28,093 nt of DNA from Rikenellaceae bacterium (lineage in GTDB: Bacteria > Bacteroidota > Bacteroidia > Bacteroidales > Rikenellaceae): the NCBI GenBank assembly GCA_902362705.1, contig CABIXK010000013.1, positions 1-28,093 on the forward strand, in the 5' to 3' direction. Below are positions 1 through 8,656 of this stretch, one piece after another (the stretch's first letter is position 1; each line of letters begins with the position of its first letter). Position numbers and translations under genes: made by a program. The notes under the pieces were generated by a model. The model ran no database searches, was not told where the DNA came from, and worked only from the letters and a program-made list of their open reading frames with translations.

Positions 1-6
1 CGCAGC

Positions 7-76
7 CCGTAGCCCCCCCCGGCGGAGGGCTGCTCTTCTCGCCCGAAGGCTCGGCGGCGCCCTCCGCTGGCTACGG
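7..76 (-). repeat. GC-rich hairpin module, copy 1
   Basis: Outer arms ccgtagcc (7-14) and ggctacgg (69-76) pair over 8 bp. Inner arms gcggaggg (22-29) and ccctccgc (60-67) pair over 8 bp. Read on the minus strand, the apex is gcc-ttcg-ggc, a C(UUCG)G tetraloop. It is closely similar to 16073-16141, but the outer arms carry a T-A pair where that copy has C-G. No protein-like reading is evident. Confidence 0.75.
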
Positions 77-102
77 TCTGCAATCCAAGGCGGTGCGCGT
101 TC

Positions 103-127
103 GTAATTATGAATTGCGCATTGCGAA
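103..127. repeat. Heptad-period tract (short)
   Basis: Successive 7-mers gtaatta, tgaattg and cgcattg repeat an att core every 7 bp. The tract lies beside hairpin module copy 1, as the longer heptad tracts in the window do. It is short and degenerate. Confidence 0.45.
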
Positions 128-409
128 GCCCGCGGCTTCGCTGCGTGTCGCTGACTTTCGGCTACACCCTTGCGAACGATTCCCTTTTCCGGCTCGCGCC
201 CCGGACACGACCGCCCCGGCCGGCAGAGAGACAAAGCCAGAGGCCTCGACCGATGTTCGCCCAGAAACCCGCCGGCAGCCGCACCCCTCGCAGCCAAAGC
301 GACAATGAATACGATCCTTTCTCTTATTCATCGCTCATCGCCGCCCCAACGAATCCCGGAAATCCGCAAAGGAACGACCGCCGGACAGCGGAGTCACGGT
401 TATTTTTCG

Positions 410-417
410 TACCTTCG
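410..417 (+). promoter_or_regulatory. Weak candidate -7 box for cvpA
   Basis: TACCTTCG differs by one base from the Bacteroidetes -7 consensus TAnnTTTG and lies 29 bp before the cvpA start. No good TTTG box is seen at the right distance, so this is tentative. Confidence 0.3.
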
Positions 418-446
418 CAGGCGAAAAGAGACGAAAAAGCAACCCT

Positions 447-983
447 ATGAACACAATCGACCTCATCGTCCTGCTGGCCCTCGGCCTGGCCGTGTGGAGC
501 GGCTGGCGCCGCGGCTTCGTCGTGCAGGTCGGCTCGCTGGCGGGGCTCGCCCTGGCGCTGTGGGCCGCCTGGCACTACGGCAGCACGGCCGCCGCGTGGC
601 TCAGGCTCGACGCCGACACGTCGGCCGCGGGCGGCTTCGTCGCCGTGCTCGTGGCGGTGCTGCTCGTGACGGGCATCGTCGCCCGCCTCGTGCGGGGCGT
701 CTTCCGCTTCGCGGGGCTGGGATCCTTCGACGCGCTGCTCGGCGTGGCCGTCTCGCTCTTCAAGTGGGTGCTGCTGCTGGGCGTGCTCTGCTCGGCGCTG
801 GGCGACCTGAACCGCGACTACGACCTTGTGCCGCAGCAGACCGTCGACGAATCGAAAACCTACCGGCCGCTGCGCGACTTCTCGCAGCGCCTCTTCCCAC
901 GGCTGAAGGCCCTGGGCGAGGCGGTCGCGGCACCCCGCGCGGACGAGGGCGGGGCGGAGGCCGTAAAAACCGGCGAAGCATGA
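447..983 (+). CDS. cvpA: CvpA family membrane protein
   Basis: A 178-residue integral membrane protein. It opens with MNTIDLIVLL and the W-x-G-W-R-R-G-F signature (about residues 17-24) typical of CvpA. Hydrophobic segments follow at about 1-16, 25-43, 61-82 and 95-115, then a soluble, charged tail of about 60 residues. In other bacteria CvpA is linked to envelope stress, bile tolerance and colicin V production, but its biochemical activity is not settled. It is the first gene of a tightly packed plus-strand cluster, and its stop overlaps the rsgA start (ATGA), suggesting translational coupling. The family call is firm; the physiological role here is not. Confidence 0.85.
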   Translation: MNTIDLIVLLALGLAVWSGWRRGFVVQVGSLAGLALALWAAWHYGSTAAAWLRLDADTSAAGGFVAVLVAVLLVTGIVARLVRGVFRFAGLGSFDALLGVAVSLFKWVLLLGVLCSALGDLNRDYDLVPQQTVDESKTYRPLRDFSQRLFPRLKALGEAVAAPRADEGGAEAVKTGEA

Positions 984-1903
984 CGGACGAAAGACGCACG
1001 GGCGTGGTGATGCGCGCCACCGGATCGTGGTACGAGGTGGCGTGCGACGGCTGCCGCATCCGCTGCCGCATCCGCGGGCGGCTGCGCCTTCGGGGCGTGC
1101 GGTCGACCAATCCCGTGGTGGTGGGCGACAGCGTGGAGTGCCTCTCCGACGAGAACGGCGACTGGACGATCGTCGACATCCGCCCCCGCCGCAACTACGT
1201 CATCCGCCGCGCCTCCAACCTCTCCAAGGAGTCGCACATCATCGCCGCGAACCTCGACCGGGCGCTGCTCATGGTGACGTTGCAGGCGCCGCCCACGCCG
1301 CCCGAGTTCGTCGACCGCTTCCTGGTGACGTGCGAGGCCTACAAGGTGCCGGTCGTGATCCTGCTCTCGAAAGCCGACCTGCAGGACCCGGCCGCCATGG
1401 CGGCTTTCCGCGCGGTCTACGAGGGGGCGGGCTACGAAGTGGCGGAGGTCTCGACCCGCGACGGGCGGGGTCTGGAGCGCGTGGGCGAGCTGCTCGCGGG
1501 GCGCACGACGCTGCTCTCGGGCAACTCGGGCGTGGGCAAGTCGACGCTGGTGCGGGCCATCGACCCGTCGCTCGACATCCGCACGGGCGAGCTCTCCGAG
1601 AGCCACGGCAAGGGGCGCCACACCACCACCTTCTCGACGATGTATCCGCTCTCCGGGGGCGGCGCGGTGATCGACACGCCGGGCATCAAGGGCTTCGGGC
1701 TGCTCGACATCGACCGCGACGAGCTGTGGCACTACTTTCCCGAGATGCTGCGCACGGCCCCCGGCTGCCGCTTCTACAACTGCACCCACACCCACGAGCC
1801 GGGCTGCGCCGTGCGCGAGGCCGTGGCCGAGGGGGCGATCGACGCCGGGCGCTACGAAAGTTACCTGAAAATCCTGGACGAGGATGACAAATACCGAAAA
1901 TAG
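980..1903 (+). CDS. rsgA: Ribosome small-subunit-dependent GTPase RsgA
   Basis: A 307-residue circularly permuted GTPase that acts late in 30S ribosomal subunit maturation. An OB-fold occupies about residues 1-70. The permuted G domain then shows G4 as SKAD (130-133, Ser in place of the usual Asn), the P-loop GNSGVGKST (181-189) and G3 as DTPG (232-235). The C-terminal zinc site has Cys263, Cys268, His270 and Cys276. Length and domain order match the family. The ATG overlaps the cvpA stop, and the 3' end overlaps the next gene by 20 bp, so the three genes are probably co-transcribed and coupled. The only oddity is Ser in the G4 motif, which should be tolerable. Confidence 0.95.
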   Translation: MTDERRTGVVMRATGSWYEVACDGCRIRCRIRGRLRLRGVRSTNPVVVGDSVECLSDENGDWTIVDIRPRRNYVIRRASNLSKESHIIAANLDRALLMVTLQAPPTPPEFVDRFLVTCEAYKVPVVILLSKADLQDPAAMAAFRAVYEGAGYEVAEVSTRDGRGLERVGELLAGRTTLLSGNSGVGKSTLVRAIDPSLDIRTGELSESHGKGRHTTTFSTMYPLSGGGAVIDTPGIKGFGLLDIDRDELWHYFPEMLRTAPGCRFYNCTHTHEPGCAVREAVAEGAIDAGRYESYLKILDEDDKYRK

Positions 1904-2573
1904 AGCGCCGGAGTGGTATGCCGGGCGGATTGCCTGCCTCGAGGAGTTCATGCTTCCCGAGCGCTCCGAGACGCTGCGGCGCGCGCTGGCCATGCGCACG
2001 CGCTACATGACCCTTCTGGCCGAGAATACCTTCCACCCGCAGAACGCCGCGGCGCTCATCCGCCACTGCGAAGCCTTCGGCGTGCAGCGCATGCACACCG
2101 TGGAGGCGCTCTGCCCGTTCGAGCCCAGCGCCTCGGTGGTGCGGGGCACCGACCGCTGGGTCGACGTGGTGCGCCACGCCTCGACGACCGAGGCGCTGGC
2201 CGCGCTGCGCGCCGGGGGCTACCGCATCGTAGCGACGACGCCCCATCGCGAGGACCGCACGCCCGAGACGTTCGACGTCGGCGCAGGCCCCTTCGCCCTG
2301 GTCTTCGGCACCGAGCACGCCGGGATTTCGGACGAGGTCGTCGCCTCGGCCGACGAGTTCCTGCGCATCCCCATGTGCGGCATGGTCGAGAGCCTCAACG
2401 TCTCGGCCTCGGCCGCCATCCTCATCTATCAGCTCGCGCAGCGGGTGCGGGAGCAGGTCGGCGGGTGGCGCCTGAGCGCCGACGAGCACGCCGAGCTGCT
2501 CTACCGCTGGATGCGCACGAGCGTCGCCGACGCCGACGCGATTCTCCGCCGCCGCTTCGGCGACCCGATCTAA
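1884..2573 (+). CDS. trmH: TrmH/SpoU family RNA 2'-O-methyltransferase
   Basis: A 229-residue SPOUT-fold methyltransferase that uses S-adenosylmethionine. All three SpoU motifs are visible: NAAALIRHCEAFG near residues 54-66 with the catalytic Arg, LVFGTEHAGIS near 139-149, and IPMCGMVESLNVSASAA near 163-179, which forms the trefoil knot. The size equals that of E. coli TrmH, which methylates the ribose of G18 in tRNA, and the N- and C-terminal helices favour TrmH over the rRNA enzyme RlmB. The start lies inside the rsgA 3' end, and the aminotransferase begins 10 bp after the stop. The family is firm; tRNA G18 as target is inferred. Confidence 0.85.
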   Translation: MTNTENRAPEWYAGRIACLEEFMLPERSETLRRALAMRTRYMTLLAENTFHPQNAAALIRHCEAFGVQRMHTVEALCPFEPSASVVRGTDRWVDVVRHASTTEALAALRAGGYRIVATTPHREDRTPETFDVGAGPFALVFGTEHAGISDEVVASADEFLRIPMCGMVESLNVSASAAILIYQLAQRVREQVGGWRLSADEHAELLYRWMRTSVADADAILRRRFGDPI

Positions 2574-2583
2574 ACCCACACGC

Positions 2584-3780
2584 ATGAATATTCTCCGCAA
2601 ACAATTTCTCGCCCACGTGGGGCAGACGTCGCCCTCGCCGATGCTCGTCGAGGTGGCGCGCGCCGAGGGCACCTTCTTCTACACCCCCGAGGGCAAGCGC
2701 TACTACGACCTGGTGGCCGGGGTCTCGGTGAGCAACGTCGGCCACTCGAACCCCGCCGTGGTGCGGGCCGTGCAGGAGCAGGCCGCGCGCTACATGCACG
2801 TGATGGTCTACGGCGAGCTGGTCGAGCGGCCCCAGGTGGAGTATGCCGCGCGCATCGCCGCGCTGCTGCCCGGGGGGCTGGAGAGCGTCTACTTCGTCAA
2901 CTCGGGCGCCGAGGCGGTCGAGGGGGCGCTCAAGCTGGCCAAGCGCTACACGGGGCGCACGGAGCTCGTCTCCATGCGCCGCGCCTACCACGGCTCGACC
3001 CACGGGGCGATGAGCATGATGGGCACGCCCGAGGGCGAGGAGTGGAAGAGCGCCTTCCGCCCGCTGCTGCCCGACGTGCAGGCCATCGAGTTCAACGACT
3101 TCGCCGCTCTGGAGCGCATCACCGACCGCACGGCCTGCGTGCTGGCCGAGCCCGTGCAGGGCGAGGCGGGGGTGCGCCCCCCGCAGCCGGGCTATCTGGA
3201 GGCGCTGCGGCGGCGCTGCGACCAGGTGGGGGCGCTGCTCCTCTTCGACGAGATACAGACCGGCATGGGCCGCACCGGGGCGATGTTCGCCGCGACGCGC
3301 TACGGCGTCGAGCCCGACATCGTGTGCCTGGCCAAGGCCTTCGGCGGCGGCATGCCCCTCGGGGCCTTCGTCGCACGACCGCAGATCATGGCCACGCTGC
3401 GCGAGCGCCCCGTGCTGGGGCACATCACCACCTTCGGCGGCCACCCCGTGTGCTGCGCCGCGGGGCTGGCGGCCCTCGACTACCTCGTGGAGCACCGCGT
3501 GGTGGAGCGGGTCGAGGCGAAGGGGGCGCTCTACGAGGAGCTGCTGCGCGACCACCCCGCCGTGCGCGAGATCCGCCGCGCGGGGCTGCTCATGGCCGTC
3601 GAGCTGGGCGAGGCGCCGAAGCTCTACCGCCTGATGGAGCTCTTCAAGGAGGAGGGGATCCTGAGCGACTGGTTCCTCTACTGCGACACGGCATTCCGCA
3701 TCTCGCCGCCGCTGACCATCTCGGAGGAGGAGGTGCGCGACAGCGCGGCGATCATCCGCCGCTGCCTCGACCGGCTGTGA
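2584..3780 (+). CDS. Class III PLP-dependent aminotransferase
   Basis: A 398-residue fold-type I, class III aminotransferase. Visible are the phosphate-binding stretch NSGAEA (106-111), a YHGSTHG motif (135-141), FDEIQTGMGRTG with the PLP-contacting Asp222, and the Schiff-base Lys251 in LAKAFGGGMPLG. It most resembles acetylornithine, ornithine and 4-aminobutyrate aminotransferases. The neighbours (cvpA, rsgA, trmH) are not arginine-pathway genes, so the substrate cannot be read from context. It is the last gene of the cluster and runs into a bidirectional terminator. Annotating it as ArgD would overstate the evidence. Confidence 0.88.
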   Translation: MNILRKQFLAHVGQTSPSPMLVEVARAEGTFFYTPEGKRYYDLVAGVSVSNVGHSNPAVVRAVQEQAARYMHVMVYGELVERPQVEYAARIAALLPGGLESVYFVNSGAEAVEGALKLAKRYTGRTELVSMRRAYHGSTHGAMSMMGTPEGEEWKSAFRPLLPDVQAIEFNDFAALERITDRTACVLAEPVQGEAGVRPPQPGYLEALRRRCDQVGALLLFDEIQTGMGRTGAMFAATRYGVEPDIVCLAKAFGGGMPLGAFVARPQIMATLRERPVLGHITTFGGHPVCCAAGLAALDYLVEHRVVERVEAKGALYEELLRDHPAVREIRRAGLLMAVELGEAPKLYRLMELFKEEGILSDWFLYCDTAFRISPPLTISEEEVRDSAAIIRRCLDRL

Positions 3781-3827
3781 AGCGCCGCCGGCCGCCCCGA
3801 CCGGGCCCGGCAGAAGAGAGACACAGA

Positions 3828-3861
3828 AAAGGAGCGGCCTCCGACGGGGAGCCGCTCCTTT
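3828..3861. terminator. Bidirectional intrinsic terminator
   Basis: An 11-bp perfect stem, aaaggagcggc (3828-3838) with gccgctccttt (3851-3861), can extend inward by tcc/gga. T-rich sequence follows on the right and A-rich sequence precedes on the left, so it can end transcripts from both the aminotransferase (+) and the convergent phosphatase (-). Confidence 0.85.
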
Positions 3862-3884
3862 CGTTTCGCGCCTTGCGCCCTGCG

Positions 3885-4787
3885 TCAGCGCAGGACGTTC
3901 CTGCCGCGCCAGAGGTCGGGGGCCTCGAGCCCCAGCAGCCAGGCGATCGTCGGGGCGTTGTCGTACTTCATCACTTCGCGCCCGATCGTCGTGCCGGCTT
4001 CGATGCCCGGACCGACCAGCACGTAGGGCACCTGCATCTCGGACATGGTCTTGCCGCCGTGGCCCGTGCCGATGCCCCCGTGGTCGGCCGTGAAGACGAT
4101 GACCGTCTCGGCGGGATCCATCCGCTCGTCGACGCACGCCACCACGCGCCCCACCAGCGAGTCGATCTTCCGGCACATGGCCAGATACTCGGGGCTCTCC
4201 CAGCCGTAGGCGTGGCCCGTGTGGTCGGGCTCGGCGAAGTAGACGAAGGCCAGGTCGGGCCGCCGCCCGGCGATGAAGCGGCACGCCTCGCGGCACACGG
4301 CCTCGTCGTCCGCGTCGGCCGAGAAGTTCTCGTCGACGGCCTCGCGCTCGTAGAGGTAGCCGATACCCTCCCACGAGTAAAAGACGCCGGTGACCGCCTC
4401 GGGGCGCTGGCGGCGCACCTCGCCGAAGATGCCGGGGAAGATGCCGTATTCGGAGACGGCGATGGGCTCGACCTCGGGCGTGCGGCTGCCCCACTCGGTG
4501 AAGCCGTGCATCTCGGGGCCGGCGCCCATGAGCAGCGTGGCCCAGTTGACGGCGCTCGACGAGGGGAGCACGCTGCGCGCCTCGAGCGTCGAGGCGCCGC
4601 GGGCGCAGAGCGCCTCGATGTGGGGCAGGGCCCCGGGGTTGCGGCGCACGACGTCGGCGCTCAGGCCGTCGCCGGCGATGAGAATGACCGAGCGGACGGG
4701 GTGCGGGTTGCGCCCGTCGGGCGCGGTGCAGGCTCCGGCGGCCGCGGCGAGGGCGGCCAGGAGCAGGATGCGGAGGTTGCGGATCAT
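3885..4787 (-). CDS. Alkaline-phosphatase-superfamily phosphodiesterase/nucleotide pyrophosphatase, probable lipoprotein
   Basis: A 300-residue exported protein. A hydrophobic signal sequence ends in a lipobox-like AGA-Cys20, so it is probably an outer-membrane or periplasmic lipoprotein. Metal-site motifs of the phosphodiesterase/NPP branch are visible: GDGLS after the signal, SSSAVNW followed by GPEMHG around the expected nucleophile, EPDHTGHAYG, and TADHGG. The substrate is unknown; nucleotides, phospholipid headgroups or other phosphodiesters are all possible. The start was chosen because the signal peptide begins there; the open frame continues upstream into the nfo gene. It lies 47 bp downstream of nfo and is probably co-transcribed with it. 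Confidence 0.85.
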   Translation of the reverse strand: MIRNLRILLLAALAAAAGACTAPDGRNPHPVRSVILIAGDGLSADVVRRNPGALPHIEALCARGASTLEARSVLPSSSAVNWATLLMGAGPEMHGFTEWGSRTPEVEPIAVSEYGIFPGIFGEVRRQRPEAVTGVFYSWEGIGYLYEREAVDENFSADADDEAVCREACRFIAGRRPDLAFVYFAEPDHTGHAYGWESPEYLAMCRKIDSLVGRVVACVDERMDPAETVIVFTADHGGIGTGHGGKTMSEMQVPYVLVGPGIEAGTTIGREVMKYDNAPTIAWLLGLEAPDLWRGRNVLR

Positions 4788-4788
4788 A

Positions 4789-4812
4789 ACGGTATGGCAG
4801 ACGGTATGGTAG
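4789..4812 (-). repeat. 12-bp direct repeat before the phosphatase start
   Basis: Two adjacent 12-mers, acggtatggcag and acggtatggtag, differ at one base and fill the space just upstream of the phosphatase ATG. They could affect translation initiation or bind a regulator, or be a chance duplication. Confidence 0.5.
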
Positions 4813-4834
4813 TTGAACGGTTTGCGGCGGGCGT

Positions 4835-5683
4835 TCAGGCCTCTTCGGCGAAGGCCTCGAGGGCCGCGATCTCGGCGGGCCAGCGGCTCTCGTCGGGGGT
4901 CTCGAGGATGAGCGGGATGCCGTCGAAGCGCGCGTCGCGGGCGATGTAGCGGAAGCACTCCCAGCCGATCTCGCCCTCGCCCAGCGGCGCATGGCGGTCG
5001 ACGCGGCTCCCGAGCGGCTTCATCGCGTCGTTGAGGTGCATGCCCCGAAGATAGCGGAAGCCGACGATGCGCCCGAACTCGTCGAACGTGCGGTCGCACG
5101 CCTCCGCCGTGCGCAGGTCGTAGCCCGCGGCGAAGGCGTGGCAGGTGTCCAGACAGACGCCCACGCGCGAGGGGTCGTCGATGCGCCCGACCAGATAGGC
5201 CAGATGCTCGAAGCTGTAGCCCAGGTTCGAACCCTGCCCGGCGGTGTTCTCGATGACGGCCGTGACCCCTTCGGTGGCCGCGAGGGCGAGGTTGATCGAC
5301 TCGGCCACCAGGTCGAGCGACGCCTCCTCCGGGATCTTCCGCAGGTGGCTGCCGGGGTGGAAGTTGAGGCGGTCGAGCCCCAGCGCCTGGCAGCGGAGCA
5401 TCTCCTCCGTGAAGGCCGTGCGCGATTTGCGGAGGGCCTCCTCGTCGGGGTGGCCGAGGTTGATCAGGTAGGTGTCGTGCGGCAGGATCTGCGCCGGGGC
5501 GTAGCCCGCCTCGTCGGCGGCGGCGCGGAAGGCGGCGATCTGCGCGGCGGTGAGCGGCGCGGCGCTCCACTGGCGCTGGTTCTTGGTGAAGAGGGCGAAG
5601 GCCGTGGCGCCGATCGCGCGGGCGTTGCGGGGGGCGTTGTCCACGCCGCCCGAGGCGCTGACGTGGGCTCCGAAGTACTTCAT
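4835..5683 (-). CDS. nfo: Endonuclease IV (AP endonuclease)
   Basis: A 282-residue TIM-barrel AP endonuclease of base excision repair; it cuts DNA 5' to abasic sites and damaged 3' ends. All nine zinc ligands known for E. coli Nfo are present at the same numbers: His69, His109, Glu145, Asp179, His182, His216, Asp229, His231 and Glu261. Family signatures such as [11 protein letters not shown] and [13 protein letters not shown] are intact. It reads divergently from the outer-membrane barrel gene and has its own promoter at 5755-5762. The phosphatase lipoprotein follows 47 bp downstream. Function is secure. Confidence 0.97.
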   Translation of the reverse strand: MKYFGAHVSASGGVDNAPRNARAIGATAFALFTKNQRQWSAAPLTAAQIAAFRAAADEAGYAPAQILPHDTYLINLGHPDEEALRKSRTAFTEEMLRCQALGLDRLNFHPGSHLRKIPEEASLDLVAESINLALAATEGVTAVIENTAGQGSNLGYSFEHLAYLVGRIDDPSRVGVCLDTCHAFAAGYDLRTAEACDRTFDEFGRIVGFRYLRGMHLNDAMKPLGSRVDRHAPLGEGEIGWECFRYIARDARFDGIPLILETPDESRWPAEIAALEAFAEEA

Positions 5684-5754
5684 GGACGTGGGGTTTTCGC
5701 GCGGAGCGCTCCGCAGGCCGCGCGGGCCCGGAACTTCCGCTCAGTAAGTTGAGG

Positions 5755-5762
5755 CAAAGTTA
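5755..5762 (-). promoter_or_regulatory. -7 box for nfo
   Basis: On the minus strand TAACTTTG matches TAnnTTTG. It lies about 70 bp before the nfo start in the short, AT-rich divergent spacer shared with the barrel gene. The -33 element is not clear. Confidence 0.6.
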
Positions 5763-5783
5763 AGAAATCCGCAAATAAATTCA

Positions 5784-5791
5784 TAAATTTG
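5784..5791 (+). promoter_or_regulatory. -7 box for the outer-membrane barrel gene
   Basis: TAAATTTG matches TAnnTTTG 27 bp before the ATG at 5819. Because an upstream in-frame ATG at 5789 falls within this box, the box also supports the downstream start. Confidence 0.65.
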
Positions 5792-5818
5792 CAGCTGCAA
5801 TTCCTAATCAGTGACGAC

Positions 5819-6973
5819 ATGAAACATCTCTCCCGAATCCTCGCATCGGCGGGGGCATCGCTCTTTTGCCTCGGCGCCTCGGCCCAGATCTCGGTCGACA
5901 AGGTCGACGTACAGCAGGACCAGGTGAAGTTCGAGGACCGGATGCGGAGCGTGGAGATCGGCTCCGACTACTTCAGCCCGGCCCGCTACCGCGCCGAGCG
6001 CGCCGCCATCCGCAAGGAGCGCAACTTCCTCGAGTTCGGCGGCGGCCTGCAGGGCGCCCTGACGGCCTACAACGACCCCTGGGTCGACGTTTCGGGCGGT
6101 GACAACTCCATAGCCCTGGTGGGCAGCCTCTTCCTGCACCACACCTTCACCAAGAACCTCTTCACCGTGGAGACCAAGTTCGACGCCAAGCTGGCCTACA
6201 ACCGCATGAAGGTGGAGTACGAGGACGGCGGCGAGCAGGGCATCTGGTTCAAGAACCAGGACGAGTTCGCGGTGTCGATCGCCCCGTCGTTCAAGATGTC
6301 GAAGAACTGGTCCTATGGTGCCATCTTCAAGTTCCGCAGCCAGTTCGTCAACGGCTACAAGTCGCGCACGGAGCAGGAGGAGGAGCACATGAAGAGCAAG
6401 TTCATGTCGCCGGGCTACCTCGACCTCTCGTTCGGTATCACCTACAAGAGCCCCAGCGCCAAATTCCCCATCCAGGTCAACATGTCGCCCGTGGCCATGA
6501 GCGCCACCTTCGTCGAGAGCGACCTGATACGGCGCGACAACGGCTTCTCCTACGGTATCGAGGACCCGTCGAAGACCTCCAAATACGAGGGCGGTTCGTC
6601 GATCCAGATCGACTTCGACCGCACCTTCGGCAAGTCGGGCGTCCTGCGCTACCGCACCACGCTCTACTCCTTCTTCGGCTGGATCAGCGACATCGGCCAG
6701 AAGAACCGCATCAGCGACTACTCCGAATACCTCGACGCCTACGAGAAGTGGCAGGACGCCAATGACACGACCGTGGGCCACGAGATCACCGACAAGCCCC
6801 GCCTGCCGATCCACCCCACCGTGCGCTGGGAGAACACGATCGACATCAAGGCCACCAAGTACCTCTCCACGACCCTCTCGTTCCAGCTCTACTACAACCG
6901 CGCGCAGAACGTCTCGGTGCAGACGCGCACGCTGCTGAGCGTGGGGCTCTCCTACACCTTCAAAAACAAGTAG
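5819..6973 (+). CDS. DUF3078-like outer-membrane beta-barrel protein
   Basis: A 384-residue exported protein. An N-terminal signal peptide ends at ASA-Q near residue 23. The rest alternates polar and hydrophobic residues in beta-hairpin fashion and ends with an aromatic strand, GLSYTFKNK, as expected for a barrel inserted by the BAM machinery. The C-terminal KYLSTTLSF pattern and overall layout resemble DUF3078 proteins of Bacteroidetes, whose function is unknown. A start at 5789 would put ten polar residues before the signal peptide and would lie in the promoter, so 5819 was chosen. The S41 protease begins 48 bp downstream and may share the transcript. Confidence 0.75.
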   Translation: MKHLSRILASAGASLFCLGASAQISVDKVDVQQDQVKFEDRMRSVEIGSDYFSPARYRAERAAIRKERNFLEFGGGLQGALTAYNDPWVDVSGGDNSIALVGSLFLHHTFTKNLFTVETKFDAKLAYNRMKVEYEDGGEQGIWFKNQDEFAVSIAPSFKMSKNWSYGAIFKFRSQFVNGYKSRTEQEEEHMKSKFMSPGYLDLSFGITYKSPSAKFPIQVNMSPVAMSATFVESDLIRRDNGFSYGIEDPSKTSKYEGGSSIQIDFDRTFGKSGVLRYRTTLYSFFGWISDIGQKNRISDYSEYLDAYEKWQDANDTTVGHEITDKPRLPIHPTVRWENTIDIKATKYLSTTLSFQLYYNRAQNVSVQTRTLLSVGLSYTFKNK

Positions 6974-7021
6974 CGCCCCGCGGTGCGGCTCCGGCCGCGC
7001 CCCCGGGGCCGCGATCCGGCC

Positions 7022-8656
7022 ATGTACAAGAACTCCAAACGCACGATCCTCTTCCCGCTGCTGCTGGCCGCGGGCGTGATCTGCGGCCTGCTGGCGGGCC
7101 GCTACGTGGGCCGCAACTCCACGGCCACCGAGCTGCGGACGCTGCTCCGCGCCGTCGCGCAACCCTCCAACAAGCTCTCCTACACCCTCTCGCTCATCGA
7201 GAACCGCTACGTCGACTCCGTGTCGGTCGACTCGCTCACCGAGCACATCCTGCCGCTTCTGGTCGACGAGCTCGACCCCCACTCGATCTACATCCCCGCC
7301 GAGGAGATGGCCCGCGTGAACGAACCCCTCGAGGGCGAGTTCGACGGCATCGGCGTGGTCTTCAACATGGCCACCGACACGGTGATCGTGCTCAACGTCA
7401 TCTCGCAGGGGCCCAGCGACCGGGCCGGAGTGCGGCCGGGCGACCGCATCCTCATGATCGACGACTCGCTCGTGGCCGGGCGCAAGATCGCCCAGGACGC
7501 GATCGTCAAGCGGCTGCGCGGCCCCCGCGGCTCGAAGGTCCGCCTGGGGCTGGGCCGGCAGGGGATCGCCGAGCCGGTGGAGGTGGAGGTCGAGCGCGAC
7601 AAGATCCCGCTGCGCAGCATCGAATCGGCCTTCCGCATCGCCGAGGGCATCGGCTACATCCGCCTGGGGCAGTTCGCCCGCACGTCGCACGACGAGCTGC
7701 TCGCGGCGCTCGCGCGCCTGCGCGGCGAGGGAGTCGGCAAGATCGTCTTCGACCTGCGCGGCAACTCGGGAGGTTACCTCGACCAGGCGATCCTCATCGC
7801 CAACGAATTTCTGCACGAGGGGCAGCTGATCGTCTACACCGAAGACCGCCGCCACGAGCAGCTGCGCGAGTATGCCGACGGCACGGGCACGGCCCAGCAG
7901 ATGGAGGTCGCGGTGCTCATCGACGAGCAGAGCGCCTCGTCGAGCGAGATCCTCGCCGGCGCGTTGCAGGACAACGACCGCGCCACGATCATCGGCCGCC
8001 GCTCGTTCGGCAAGGGGCTCGTGCAGCAGCAGATACCCTACCCCGACGGATCGGCGCTGCGCCTGACCACGGCCCGCTACTACACCCCCACGGGCCGCTC
8101 GATCCAGAAGCCCTACGTGGCGGGCCACGGCGCCGAGTACGAGGAGGAGATCTGGGAGCGCTACCGCCGCAACGAGCTCTTCTCGGCCGACAGCATCCGC
8201 CGCATCGACTCGCTGAAGCGCACCACGCCGGGCGGCAAGACCGTCTACGGCGGGGGCGGCATCATGCCCGACCTCTTCGTGCCGGTCGACACGGCCGACG
8301 TGACACGCTACTTCCTCGAGGTGGCGGGGCGCAACATCCTCTATCGCTACACGATCGAATACGCCGACCGCCACCGCGCGCAGCTCGATGCCGTGCGCAC
8401 GGTCGACGAGCTGCGGCAGCTGCTCGACGCCGACGCGACGCTCGTGGACGACTTCGTGCGCTACGCCGCGCGGCAGGGCGTCGCACCGCGCCGGGCCGAC
8501 ATCGCCCGCTCGCGCCGCCTGATCGAGGCGCAGCTGCGCGCCTACATCGGCCGCAACACCCCCGTCGAGGACGACGGATTCTACGCCAACATCTATCCGG
8601 CGGACCGCACGCTGGTGCGGGCCGTCGAATGGCTAAACGGAAAACGAGATGATTAG
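7022..8656 (+). CDS. S41 family C-terminal processing peptidase (CtpA/Prc-like)
   Basis: A 544-residue envelope protease. A signal anchor (about residues 8-26) is followed by the N-terminal helical cap, a PDZ domain (about 103-190; GPSDRAGVRPGDRIL is typical) and the S41 catalytic core. The Ser306/Lys331 dyad lies in SASSSEILAGALQD and SFGKGLVQQ, with the 25-residue spacing seen in E. coli Prc. A tail of about 150 residues follows the core. Such enzymes trim or degrade periplasmic proteins from their C-terminus. MYKNSK was chosen as start because the 13 codons before it are Arg/Pro-rich and would displace the signal anchor. Its last 8 bp overlap a 46-residue membrane ORF. Confidence 0.93.
   Translation: MYKNSKRTILFPLLLAAGVICGLLAGRYVGRNSTATELRTLLRAVAQPSNKLSYTLSLIENRYVDSVSVDSLTEHILPLLVDELDPHSIYIPAEEMARVNEPLEGEFDGIGVVFNMATDTVIVLNVISQGPSDRAGVRPGDRILMIDDSLVAGRKIAQDAIVKRLRGPRGSKVRLGLGRQGIAEPVEVEVERDKIPLRSIESAFRIAEGIGYIRLGQFARTSHDELLAALARLRGEGVGKIVFDLRGNSGGYLDQAILIANEFLHEGQLIVYTEDRRHEQLREYADGTGTAQQMEVAVLIDEQSASSSEILAGALQDNDRATIIGRRSFGKGLVQQQIPYPDGSALRLTTARYYTPTGRSIQKPYVAGHGAEYEEEIWERYRRNELFSADSIRRIDSLKRTTPGGKTVYGGGGIMPDLFVPVDTADVTRYFLEVAGRNILYRYTIEYADRHRAQLDAVRTVDELRQLLDADATLVDDFVRYAARQGVAPRRADIARSRRLIEAQLRAYIGRNTPVEDDGFYANIYPADRTLVRAVEWLNGKRDD

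Larger units (their letters stand above)
1..446. other. Non-coding stretch upstream of cvpA
   Basis: It holds hairpin module copy 1, a short 7-bp-period tract (about 103-127), and a perfect hairpin gcgaagcc/ggcttcgc at 123-141 with no T-run. Several open frames cross it, but their arginine- and proline-rich composition resembles nothing I recognise. I find no convincing gene between 142 and 446; the only promoter-like string is the weak one near 410. Confidence 0.6.

Noticed and set aside
123..141. Hairpin gcgaagcc/ggcttcgc as a terminator
   Set aside because: The stem is perfect but the loop is 3 bases and no T-run follows on either strand.
109..450. 113-codon open frame before cvpA
   Set aside because: It runs through repeat DNA and a hairpin, has biased composition and no recognisable motif.
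860..1999. Long antisense open frames over the plus-strand cluster, and similar ones throughout the window
   Set aside because: High GC makes long spurious frames on both strands. These give Arg/Ala/Pro/Gly-rich sequence, while the opposite strand carries clear family motifs.
2584..3780. Naming the aminotransferase argD
   Set aside because: Family motifs fit several class III substrates and no arginine-pathway gene is nearby.
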